Program-made: the position numbers and the translations under genes
Part shown: one piece after another, positions 6,695 to 14,433 of the stretch
How positions within the stretch are numbered: the first letter of the stretch is position 1
How the letters are laid out: each line of letters starts with the position of its first letter
The notes under the pieces: generated by a model
What the model was told of the DNA's origin: nothing
The model's database searches: none
What the model saw: the letters and a program-made list of their open reading frames with translations, nothing else
DNA from: JACCUZ01 sp038246575
GTDB taxonomy: Bacteria; Actinomycetota; Actinomycetes; JACCUZ01
DNA length: 21,933 nt
Assembly (NCBI GenBank): GCA_038246575.1
Contig: JBBRVU010000053.1
Coordinates: 1 to 21,933, forward strand
Reading direction: 5' to 3'

Positions 6695-7189
6695 GTGGCA
6701 CGCGCAGCGCACCGATCGGGGACGCCCGCCACGGTCGCGCTCACCGCGGCCGGAGTGGAGTTCGAGGTGCACCCTTACCTCGTCGGCGGGGACACCAGGG
6801 CGTACGGCCTGGAGGCAGCGGCGGCCCTCGACCTCGACCCCGACCGGGTCTTCAAGACGCTGGTCACCGCCGTGGACGGCGCGCTGACCCTTGCCGTGGT
6901 GCCGGTCAGTGGCAGCCTCGACCTCAAGGCGCTGGCGGCAGCAGCAGGAGGGAAGCGGGCCGCGATGGCCGAGGTGAGCGACGCCCAGCGCTCTACGGGG
7001 TACGTGCTCGGCGGCATCAGCCCGGTCGGGACCCGGTCCCCGTTGCCCGTCGTCATCGACGAGACGATTTACACGCTGGACCGCGTCTTCGTGTCGGCCG
7101 GCCGGCGCGGTCTGCAGATGTCTCTGGCACCCGCCGACCTCGTCACCGTCACATCGGCGCGGACGGCTCCGATCCGTCGGCCGGGCTGA
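6695..7189 (+). CDS. ybaK: YbaK/EbsC-type aminoacyl-tRNA deacylase (probable Cys-tRNA(Pro) deacylase)
   Basis: The protein is 164 residues, normal for YbaK. The family removes cysteine wrongly attached to tRNA-Pro, acting in trans alongside prolyl-tRNA synthetase. Visible signatures are RVFKTLV (51-57), whose K54 corresponds to the essential lysine, then GGKRAAMA (85-92), TGYVLGGISPVG (101-112), LPVVIDE (117-123) and VFVSAGRRGLQMSLAPADL (131-149). The GTG start at 6695 follows the Lon-domain stop by three bases. Its 3' end runs 41 bases into the 3' end of the convergent DUF2567-like gene, and both reading frames look genuine. The symbol follows the family; exact tRNA specificity cannot be read from sequence. 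Confidence 0.9.
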   Translation: MARAAHRSGTPATVALTAAGVEFEVHPYLVGGDTRAYGLEAAAALDLDPDRVFKTLVTAVDGALTLAVVPVSGSLDLKALAAAAGGKRAAMAEVSDAQRSTGYVLGGISPVGTRSPLPVVIDETIYTLDRVFVSAGRRGLQMSLAPADLVTVTSARTAPIRRPG

Positions 7190-7703
7190 GCTCGCGCGAC
7201 GGGTTCAGCACGGACGACTCGTCCGGCTTCGTCGCCGTGTCCAGGCCCGCGACCGCGGCGAAGAACACGATCACCGACGCCGTGGGCCAGACCAGCAGGA
7301 CACCTAGCGCGGAGAGGTTCAGTGGTCCGTCGAAGCGCGTGCCCGTTCGGAGTCCGGCTGCCTGGACCTCGATCGACGCCGGCCCCAGCGCCTCTCCCAC
7401 CCGCCACGCGACGAGCGATCCCAGCAGGCCGGCGAGGGTGAGCCCCACCAGCGCAGCCAACCGGTCGCCGCGCGCGAGGAAGGCGACGGCCAGGCCCGCC
7501 AGCACGCCGACGACGAGGGCGGTCACGGCGAACCAGCCGTCGGCCGCGATCGCGGTCTCACTCGCCTGGCCGACGCCGACAGCGCCACCGGCCGCCTTCT
7601 CGAACCGGGCGAGTGGCGAGACCAGCCACCACACGACGCCGGCCAGCGCCCCGGCGGGCACCGCCCACAGCGTCGCTCGGGCCGTCGACGCGACACGACT
7701 CAC
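7149..7703 (-). CDS. Integral membrane protein, DUF2567-like
   Basis: The protein has 184 residues with about four predicted membrane segments: roughly 10-28 (ATLWAVPAGALAGVVWWLV), 57-77, 82-104 and 129-152 (NLSALGVLLVWPTASVIVFF). Between the first two lies ETAIAADGWFAV (49-60), which resembles the actinobacterial DUF2567 family. The C-terminal 30 residues are hydrophilic. Function is unknown. The GTG start shares one base with the TAG stop of the DUF3352 gene (TAGTG), so the two are an operon and may act together at the membrane. The 3' end overlaps the convergent ybaK-type gene. Family assignment is by recollection of the motif pattern and is tentative. Confidence 0.75.
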   Translation of the reverse strand: MSRVASTARATLWAVPAGALAGVVWWLVSPLARFEKAAGGAVGVGQASETAIAADGWFAVTALVVGVLAGLAVAFLARGDRLAALVGLTLAGLLGSLVAWRVGEALGPASIEVQAAGLRTGTRFDGPLNLSALGVLLVWPTASVIVFFAAVAGLDTATKPDESSVLNPSRELSPADGSEPSAPM

Positions 7704-9382
7704 TAGTCCGTGACGAGCCGCATCCGGAACGACCCCTCAGCCCCGTCGGTGGACGCTGTCATGCCGAAGCCGGCGATCGGGGCGAGATCGGCCTCGGGAG
7801 CGTCGCCGCGCTCGGACAAACCCATGAACCGGGACACCAATGGCCTCACGTCGATCCACAATGCCATGCGCGAGTCCGCGACGTCGGGCAGGGCCCGGCG
7901 GAACACTGCCTGCTGGCCCAGCGAGTTGCCGGTCGTGGCCGCGAGAGCGCGCACCGTGGCGCCGTTGGTGGCCACGATGTAGCCGTCGTCGGTGATATTC
8001 GAGCGGATCTCGGGCTGGCTGCGCTGCAGCGCGCGAGTGAGCCGGCGGATCACCGGCTGGGCGGCGACGGGGTCGGTCGTCGTGCGGACCCCGATGTCGA
8101 GGCGCCGCTTCTCGAAGCCGGAGCTGTCGAGCACGGCAAGCAGGTTGCTGCCCAGGACGGTGCGCAGGTCCGCGGGCAGCTTGATGCCGAGCGACCGCTC
8201 CGCCTCATCAGCGAAGGCGTCCATCGACAGGCCGTTGCCCTCCAGCCGGGTACGCAGGCTCTCCCAGGACGAGTCGACCAACGCGTCACCGCCGGCGAAG
8301 CCGAAGGCCACCGCGCTGGTCGCAGGAAGCTGGTCGAAGCCCGTCAGCTTCGCCGGCGCCACGTCGGCCAGGACGTCAACAGCCGTCGTGCGGCCGACGA
8401 CCTCGAAGGCGTCCGGCCCGTCGAAGCGCGCGACGTACGCCGCCCGGCCGGTCCCGCCGGACATCGCAGCCACCCCCGCCAGGTTGCCTGCCGCGCCCAG
8501 CGCCAACGGGTTGGCCAGTGCCGCCATCGGGCCGCCGTTCGTCATGTCCACCCAGGCACTCGCGAACCCGTCGCCGAGACCGGACATGTCCGAGGCATAG
8601 TCGCCCGACGCCGCGAGCGCGCCTTCAGCGGTCGCCTCCGCGGCCCGCTCTGCCAGCGCACGCGACTCCGCCAGCAGTGCGTACCCGTCCTTCACGACAA
8701 AGCCCGGCGTCGATCCCGCCGTCGCGCCGGAGGCCAGCCCGGGCCGGGCAGCGGCCGAGATCAGGGCCGCGATGCCGTCTCGCGCCGCGCCCTCGTCGGT
8801 CACCTGCAGCGCGACGACCACCTTCGGGATCGCGAACGCATCAGGACTCGCTCCGGGCGCGTCGCCCTGTCCGTTCGCTGGTCCGAACCGGTCCGCTGGA
8901 TAGGCCGCGACCGCGATCCGCTGACCCAGCCAGGGGGCCACCTCGCGGGAGAAGTCGACGTCGGCCCAGCCGGCGTCGTCAGCGACCGACTCGAAGACGA
9001 CCTGCCGCATGTCGTCGCCGGTCAGCTTCCCTCGCAGCGCCGGGAACTGGCGGAGGAACCGGAAGGCGTTGACCTTCTGGCCCGCGGGCGGGTCCAGGTC
9101 GATCTCGGCAAAGGCCACGGCGCCGGCGGGCAGCGCCTCCTCGGGCTGGGTGCCCCCACCGGAGAGTGACTGCACGCCGTAGGTGACTCCCGCGACCAGC
9201 GCCAGCACGAGCAGACCGAGTGCGCCCACGGCGAACCAGGACGCACGCCTTGCTTGCGGCTCGCCACCGTCGTACGCGGCGAGGACGTCTGTGGTCGCGG
9301 TCGCGCCGAAGGGAGTGACCGGGCCGTGGCCGGTCGACTCGACACCCTCCGGTCCGCGGTCGGGCTGGTCGAATGTGCTCAT
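7703..9382 (-). CDS. DUF3352 family membrane-anchored protein
   Basis: This 559-residue protein has a disordered cytoplasmic N-terminus (1-47), one membrane anchor at about 49-70 (WFAVGALGLLVLALVAGVTY) and a large extracellular part. Just after the anchor is LPAGAVAFAEIDLDPPAGQK, a stretch typical of actinobacterial DUF3352 proteins. The rest is a long alpha/beta region rich in Ala and Gly without recognisable catalytic motifs. Function is unknown. The ATG at 9382 (MSTFDQPDRG) is chosen over an upstream in-frame start at 9517, whose extra 45 residues are arginine-rich and unlike the family; a G-rich stretch precedes the ATG. The gene is followed directly by the DUF2567-like membrane gene. Confidence 0.87.
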   Translation of the reverse strand: MSTFDQPDRGPEGVESTGHGPVTPFGATATTDVLAAYDGGEPQARRASWFAVGALGLLVLALVAGVTYGVQSLSGGGTQPEEALPAGAVAFAEIDLDPPAGQKVNAFRFLRQFPALRGKLTGDDMRQVVFESVADDAGWADVDFSREVAPWLGQRIAVAAYPADRFGPANGQGDAPGASPDAFAIPKVVVALQVTDEGAARDGIAALISAAARPGLASGATAGSTPGFVVKDGYALLAESRALAERAAEATAEGALAASGDYASDMSGLGDGFASAWVDMTNGGPMAALANPLALGAAGNLAGVAAMSGGTGRAAYVARFDGPDAFEVVGRTTAVDVLADVAPAKLTGFDQLPATSAVAFGFAGGDALVDSSWESLRTRLEGNGLSMDAFADEAERSLGIKLPADLRTVLGSNLLAVLDSSGFEKRRLDIGVRTTTDPVAAQPVIRRLTRALQRSQPEIRSNITDDGYIVATNGATVRALAATTGNSLGQQAVFRRALPDVADSRMALWIDVRPLVSRFMGLSERGDAPEADLAPIAGFGMTASTDGAEGSFRMRLVTD

Positions 9383-9575
9383 CGCATGGCCCCCCGGCCT
9401 GATCGGTCCTCGCCCGCCATGGCGGTCACGGCGTCGTCGGACGGTATCGGCGCGACCGGGGGCCTTCCTTGAGTCGCCGTACTCAGATTCGAGGCTGCGA
9501 AGGGACGGAACGGGCACGCCACGCCACGGAACGACCCTTTTTGGGGGCGTTGAGCGACGTCAGGCACCCCGGACG

Positions 9576-12500
9576 TCAGACCAGGCAGGCCGGGCCGAGC
9601 AGCGCCTTGAGGTCACCCATCAGTGCCGGGCTGGCGTTGACTCGCAGCCCGTCGTCGATGCGCAGCACGGTGGTGCGGGCGGCCGACTGCAGCCGGAGCT
9701 GGACCTCGGTCGGGCCCGGGTGGGTGGCCAGCACCTCCTTGAGCCGCTCGACCACCGGCGGCGTGCATCGCGCGGTCGGCAGCGAGATGACCACCGGACC
9801 TCGTGGGCCCTCGGACAGGTCGGGCAGCGTCAGCTCCATCGCGACGAGCTTGGGCACCTCGTCGCGGCGGTCGATGCGGCCACGCACCACCACGACGGCG
9901 TCCTGCGCCAGGATCGTCGCGTGCAGCTGGTAGGTCTGCGGGAAGAACATGCACTCGATCGCGCCCTCGAGGTCCTCGACGGTTGCGATCGCCCACACGT
10001 CGCCCTTCTTCGTCACCTTCCGCGCCAGGCCGGTGACCAGCCCACCGATCGTGACCTGTGAGCCGTCCTGGCGGTCCTCGGAGCCGGTCAGCGACGAGAT
10101 CGTGCAGTCGACCGCTGACGACAGGATGTGCTCGACGCCGAAGAGCGGGTGGTCGGAGACGTAGAGACCCAGCATCTCCCGCTCGTAGGCCAGCAGCAGG
10201 TTCTTGTCCCACTCGCCCACCGGCTCGCGCAGCTCGAGGGTCACGTCGCTGGACTCCCCCTCGGCGTCGGCGAGCGACCCGAACAGCGAGTCCTGGCCCA
10301 TCGCCTCGTTGCGCTTGATCTCGGCGACGGCGTCGATGGCCTCCGCGTGGATGCTCACCAGACCGCGACGCGAATGACCCAGCGAGTCGAACGCGCCGGC
10401 CTTGACCAGCGACTCGACGGTGCGCTTGTTGCACACCTGAGGTGGCACCTTGTTGAGGAAGTCCTTGAAGTCGGCGAAGCGGCCCTTCTCCCGACGGGTC
10501 ACGTCGATCAGCGCCACGACGTTCTCACCCACGTTGCGGATCGCGGCGAGCCCGAACCGGATGTCGGTGCCGCGGGGGGTGTAGTTGGCGTCGGACTCGT
10601 TGACGTCCGGCGGCAGCACCTTGATGCCCATCCGGCGGCACTCGTTGAGGTAGAGCGCGGACTTGTCCTTGTCGTCGCGCACGCTGGTGAGCAGCGCCGC
10701 CATGTACTCAGCCGGGAAGTTGGCCTTGAGATAGGCCGTCCAGTACGACACGAGGCCGTAGCCAGCGGTGTGCGCCTTGTTGAACGCGTAGTCGGAGAAC
10801 GGGACGAGGGTGTCCCACAGCTTCTTGATCGCCGCCTCGGAGAAGCCGCGGTCCCGCATCCCGGTGGAGAACGGGACGTACTCCTTGTCGAGGATCTCCT
10901 TCTTCTTCTTGCCCATCGCGCGCCGCAGCAGGTCTGCACCGCCCAGCGAGTAGCCAGCGAGCTGCTGGGCGATCGCCATCACCTGCTCCTGGTAGACGAT
11001 CAGCCCGTAGGTGTCGCCCAGGATCTCGGCCAGCGGCTCTTCGAGCTCGGGGTGCATCGGCACCACCGGCTTGCGGTTGTTCTTGCGGTCGGCGTACTCG
11101 ATGTGGGCGTTGACGCCCATCGGGCCGGGCCGGTAGAGCGCGAGAACTGCGGAGATGTCCTCGAAGTTGTCCGGTCGCATCGCCCGCAGCAGCGAGCGCA
11201 TGGGGCCGCCGTCGAGCTGGAACACCCCCAGGGTGTCGCCCCGGGCCAGCAGCTCGTAGGCCTTGGGGTCGTCCAGCCCGAGGGTCTCCAGCTCGAGGGT
11301 CTCGCCGCGGTTGGCGTCGATGTTTTTCAGGCAGTCGTCGAGCACGGTGAGGTTGCGAAGGCCCAGGAAGTCCATCTTCAGCAGCCCGAGCGTCTCGCAC
11401 GCGCCCATGTCGAACTGGGTGATGATCGCGCCGTCCTGGTCGCGGCGCATGATCGGGATGACGTCGATCAGCGGCTCGCTGGACATGATGACCCCGGCCG
11501 CGTGGACGCCCCACTGCCGCTTGAGCCCCTCCAGGCCACGGGCGTTGTCGACGACACGGTGCACATCGGGGTCGGACTCGTAGAGCGCCCGGAACTCCCC
11601 CGCCTCCTTGTAGCGCGGGTGGTCCTTGTCGAAGATCCCCGACAGCGGGACGTCCTTGCCCATCACCGCCGGCGGCATCGCCTTGGTGATCTTGTCGCCG
11701 ACGATGAACGGGAAACCGAGCACCCGCGCCGAGTCCTTGACCGCCTGCTTGGCCTTGATCGTGCCGTAGGTGATGATCTGGGCGACCCGCTCCTCGCCGT
11801 ACTTCTCGGTCGCATAGCGGATCATGTCGCCGCGCCTGCGCTCGTCGAAGTCCAGGTCGATGTCGGGCATCGAGATGCGCTCGGGGTTGAGGAAGCGCTC
11901 GAAGAGCAGCCCGTGCTGGATCGGGTCGAGGTCGGTGATGCCCAGGGCGTAGGCAACGAGGCTGCCGGCTGCGGAGCCGCGGCCCGGACCGACCCGGATG
12001 CCGTTGGCCTTGGCGTAGCCGACCAGGTCGGCGGTCACCAGGAAGTAGCCCGGGAAGCCCATCTGGACCATCACGCCGACCTCGTAGTCGGCCTGCTTGC
12101 GGTGCTCGTCGGGCACCTGCCCGTTGTAGCGCCGCTGCAGGCCGCGCTCGACCTCCTTGACCAGCCAGCTCTGCTCGGACTCTCCCTCCGGCACCTCGAA
12201 GCGCGGCATGAGGTTGGCGCCCTCGGTGAACCCGACCTCGCACCGCTCGGCGATCGCCAACGTGTTGTCACAGGCCTCCGGCAGCTCGCGCCAGACCTCG
12301 CGCATCTCCTCTGGCGACTTGAGGTAGTAGTCGTCACCGTCGAGCTTGAACCGCTTGGGGTCGGCCATGGTCGCCCCGGACTGCACGCACAGCAGCACCT
12401 CGTGAGCGCCCGCGTCCTCCTTGCGGGTGTAGTGCAGGTCGTTGGTCGCCACCATCGGCAGGGACAGGTCCTTGGCCAGCCGCAGCAGGTCGGCCCGGAC

Positions 12501-13100
12501 CCGCGACTCGATCTCCAGCCCGTGCTCCATCAGCTCGAGGTAGTAGTTGTCCGGGCCGAAGATGTCGCGGAACTCGGCCGCCGCGGCACGCGCCTCGTCG
12601 TACTTCCCGAGCCGCAGGAAGGTCTGCACCTCCCCCGACGGACAGCCGGTGGTGGCGATGATGCCCGCGGCGTAGGTCGCAAGGATCTCGCGGTCCATCC
12701 GCGGCTTGTAGAAGAAGCCCTCGAGGCTGGACAGCGAGGACAGCCGGAACAGGTTGTGCATCCCCGCGGTGCTCTCGGCGAGCAGGGTCATGTGGGTGAA
12801 CGCACCGCCTCCGGACACGTCGTCGCCCCCACCACCACCCCACTTGACCCGGGTGCGGTCCGAGCGGTGGGTGCGCGGCGTGACGTAGGCCTCGGTGCCG
12901 ATGATCGGCTTGATGCCGGCCGCCGTGGCCTGCTTCCAGAAGTCGTAGGCGCCGAACACGTTGCCGTGGTCGGTCATCGCCAAGGCCGACATGCCCATCC
13001 GGCCGGCCTCGGAGAACAGGTCACCGAGGCGGGCTGCACCGTCGAGCATGGAGTACTCGGTGTGCACGTGCAGGTGCACGAACGAGTCTCGGGATCCCAT
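9576..13100 (-). CDS. dnaE: DNA polymerase III alpha subunit, DnaE1 type
   Basis: This is the 1174-residue replicative polymerase. An N-terminal PHP domain (about 1-270) starts SFVHLHVHTEYSMLDGAARL. All nine probable PHP metal ligands are present: H11, H13, D20, H45, E70, H103, C153, D221 and H223. This is the pattern of M. tuberculosis DnaE1, whose PHP domain is a 3'-5' proofreading exonuclease. The palm has GPGRGSAAGS (371-380), the catalytic D413 and D415 in MPDIDLDF, and the third catalytic D577 in LLKMDFLGLRNLT. Helix-hairpin-helix and OB-fold (QVTIGGLVTG) regions follow, then a C-terminal tail. The length is that of DnaE1 rather than the shorter DnaE2/ImuC. The ATG at 13100 is about 55 bases from a TAGACT promoter-like element. 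Confidence 0.98.
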   Translation of the reverse strand: MGSRDSFVHLHVHTEYSMLDGAARLGDLFSEAGRMGMSALAMTDHGNVFGAYDFWKQATAAGIKPIIGTEAYVTPRTHRSDRTRVKWGGGGGDDVSGGGAFTHMTLLAESTAGMHNLFRLSSLSSLEGFFYKPRMDREILATYAAGIIATTGCPSGEVQTFLRLGKYDEARAAAAEFRDIFGPDNYYLELMEHGLEIESRVRADLLRLAKDLSLPMVATNDLHYTRKEDAGAHEVLLCVQSGATMADPKRFKLDGDDYYLKSPEEMREVWRELPEACDNTLAIAERCEVGFTEGANLMPRFEVPEGESEQSWLVKEVERGLQRRYNGQVPDEHRKQADYEVGVMVQMGFPGYFLVTADLVGYAKANGIRVGPGRGSAAGSLVAYALGITDLDPIQHGLLFERFLNPERISMPDIDLDFDERRRGDMIRYATEKYGEERVAQIITYGTIKAKQAVKDSARVLGFPFIVGDKITKAMPPAVMGKDVPLSGIFDKDHPRYKEAGEFRALYESDPDVHRVVDNARGLEGLKRQWGVHAAGVIMSSEPLIDVIPIMRRDQDGAIITQFDMGACETLGLLKMDFLGLRNLTVLDDCLKNIDANRGETLELETLGLDDPKAYELLARGDTLGVFQLDGGPMRSLLRAMRPDNFEDISAVLALYRPGPMGVNAHIEYADRKNNRKPVVPMHPELEEPLAEILGDTYGLIVYQEQVMAIAQQLAGYSLGGADLLRRAMGKKKKEILDKEYVPFSTGMRDRGFSEAAIKKLWDTLVPFSDYAFNKAHTAGYGLVSYWTAYLKANFPAEYMAALLTSVRDDKDKSALYLNECRRMGIKVLPPDVNESDANYTPRGTDIRFGLAAIRNVGENVVALIDVTRREKGRFADFKDFLNKVPPQVCNKRTVESLVKAGAFDSLGHSRRGLVSIHAEAIDAVAEIKRNEAMGQDSLFGSLADAEGESSDVTLELREPVGEWDKNLLLAYEREMLGLYVSDHPLFGVEHILSSAVDCTISSLTGSEDRQDGSQVTIGGLVTGLARKVTKKGDVWAIATVEDLEGAIECMFFPQTYQLHATILAQDAVVVVRGRIDRRDEVPKLVAMELTLPDLSEGPRGPVVISLPTARCTPPVVERLKEVLATHPGPTEVQLRLQSAARTTVLRIDDGLRVNASPALMGDLKALLGPACLV

Positions 13101-13150
13101 GGTTGCTCGGTGGCCTCGTGACTGGTCGGAGTGGGGGTTCGGCGGGCCCG

Positions 13151-13156
13151 AGTCTA
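13151..13156 (-). promoter_or_regulatory. Candidate -10 element upstream of dnaE
   Basis: The minus strand reads TAGACT, identical to the hexamer before hisD. It lies about 50 bases before the dnaE ATG, which would give an untranslated leader of roughly 40-45 bases. It directly follows (in the direction of transcription) the hairpin at 13157-13204. No clear -35 was seen. Motif match only. Confidence 0.35.
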
Positions 13157-13204
13157 GGTGCTGGGTGGGACAGCCCGGCGCACCGCGCGTGTCGGTCCAG
13201 CACC
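13157..13204 (-). terminator. Multi-part hairpin between the GH25-like gene and dnaE, possible terminator
   Basis: GGTGCTGG (13157-13164) pairs exactly with CCAGCACC (13197-13204). Inside these, GACA pairs with TGTC and GCGC with GCGC around ACC, giving a stacked, imperfect GC-rich hairpin. It starts about 28 bases after the stop of the GH25-like gene. No U-run follows it, so it would be a non-canonical terminator; alternatively it is a structure that affects the adjacent dnaE promoter. Confidence 0.4.
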
Positions 13205-13232
13205 CCCGGCGTGTCGAGAGATCACTTGCGGA

Positions 13233-14351
13233 TCACGGGTTCGGCGAGAAGTGCTCCGCCATCAGCGACGGCCGCTCGGGGCGGGTGGTGCCGGCGCCCA
13301 GCGCGGTCAGCTCCACGTCGGTGGCGACCCCCGTGAGCGGCAGGTCCCGGATCCGCTGGAACGCGAGCAGCACCCGCTCGGTCCGCCCGGTGAAGCGGCT
13401 CGTGACGTACTGCGGCCGCATGTTCATCGAACGCTGCAGGTCACGCACCGCCGGCCCACCGTCGCCCCGGGCCAGGGTCGTGCCCAGCCACTGGGTCAGC
13501 GGGTGCGGCTTGGCGGCCCGCCCGTGCAGCGTCGGACAGGTCACGTTGCGGTCGCGGTTGCCGTCGACCCACTGCCCGATCACCACCGGACCGCCCGAGA
13601 AGCTCGCCAGCCTGCACCGGGCGCGCGCAGCTCGCACGCCGTCCGGCTCCGGCCCCACCGGGTACCAGGTCGGGTAGGCGGGCTTGCGCCAGTCGCCGAC
13701 CACAGTGCGCCAGCCGTTGAGGTAGGAGTAGAAGCCGACCCGGAAGCCACTGTCCTCGTAACCGCGCACCACGCCCTGGATCACCGCGCGGTTGCCCCTG
13801 CGGAACCTGCTCCACGGGTGCGTCGGGTAGGGCTCGACGTCGACCCAGACCAGCGGCACCTCCGCTCCGGTCGCCGCCAGGTTGGCCACGTTGAACTTGG
13901 CCTGGGCGTAGCCGGCGTTCTTCAGCTGCCGTCGCTTGGTGTCCGGCGTCCACGGGCCGCTGGCGGCGTACTGCCTGCGCTCCGCCTTGCGGGGATAGGT
14001 CGTGAGGGAGTACGCAGCCAGCCAGCGTTGGTTGGCCTGCACCCATGCCACCTGGTCGGTGAGGCACGGGTTGGCCACGAAGCCCGGGCCGTTGGTCAGG
14101 CCGACCACGACGAACGACGCGGAGTCCAAGGGCATCGGCAGGCCCTTGCTGCGCCGGGACGGGATGCCCAGCCCCTTGGGGCAGTTCGGCCACGAGATGT
14201 CCGCTCCGGTCAGCCGGATCCCGGGGGTCGGGGCGACCGACGCCAGTGCCGGGCCCGGCAGCGCGGCGCCGAGCACCGTCGCCCCCAGGACTGCTCCCAG
14301 CAGCCCGGCAATCCATCGCGTCATCGTGGTCATCGTGGTCATCGTGGTCAT
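13233..14351 (-). CDS. Secreted GH25-like (TIM-barrel) protein with C-terminal peptidoglycan-binding domain
   Basis: The 372-residue protein begins MTTMTTMTTMTRWIAGLLGA. Its hydrophobic signal segment (about 12-30) ends near ALPGPALAS, a likely signal peptidase I site around residue 38. The mature part opens GADISWPNCP (49-58; D51) and contains PLVWVDVEPY (166-175) with D171 and E173. This resembles the Asp and Asp-x-Glu positions of GH25 muramidases and related DUF1906 barrels. IGQWVDGNRDRNVTC (258-272) fits the barrel's last strands. Residues about 290-352 (RGDGGPAVRDLQRS, LLAFQRIRDLPLTG) form a PG_binding_1 domain. It probably acts on the cell wall; catalysis is inferred, not proven. The start is uncertain among four in-frame ATGs at 14351, 14342, 14333 and 14324. 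Confidence 0.8.
   Translation of the reverse strand: MTTMTTMTTMTRWIAGLLGAVLGATVLGAALPGPALASVAPTPGIRLTGADISWPNCPKGLGIPSRRSKGLPMPLDSASFVVVGLTNGPGFVANPCLTDQVAWVQANQRWLAAYSLTTYPRKAERRQYAASGPWTPDTKRRQLKNAGYAQAKFNVANLAATGAEVPLVWVDVEPYPTHPWSRFRRGNRAVIQGVVRGYEDSGFRVGFYSYLNGWRTVVGDWRKPAYPTWYPVGPEPDGVRAARARCRLASFSGGPVVIGQWVDGNRDRNVTCPTLHGRAAKPHPLTQWLGTTLARGDGGPAVRDLQRSMNMRPQYVTSRFTGRTERVLLAFQRIRDLPLTGVATDVELTALGAGTTRPERPSLMAEHFSPNP
14322..14351 (-). repeat. Tandem 9-bp repeat of start codons in the GH25-like gene
   Basis: On the minus strand ATGACCACG occurs three times in a row and a fourth ATGAC follows, giving four in-frame ATGs spaced nine bases apart (residues MTT-MTT-MTT-MT). Repeat gain or loss would keep the frame but change the number of possible starts and the length of the signal-peptide n-region. 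Confidence 0.9.
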
Positions 14352-14433
14352 CCCGCCCCCACCGTCCTTGCCTCGGACTCCCATGGTCGGGTGCCCCCGC
14401 CCGGTTCGCCCGGACTTGTCCTTGCTCGGCGTG

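Noticed and set aside
9530..9551. A possible terminator after dnaE (AACGACCC, TTTTT, GGGGGCGTT)
   Set aside because: The stem is interrupted and the A/T run is in the loop, not after the stem. Too weak to call.
10128..13121. A 997-codon open frame on the plus strand opposite dnaE
   Set aside because: It is the complement of a certain dnaE gene in GC-rich DNA. Its composition (Val, Leu, His, Arg, Gly, Asp rich, no domain motifs) is that of an antisense shadow.
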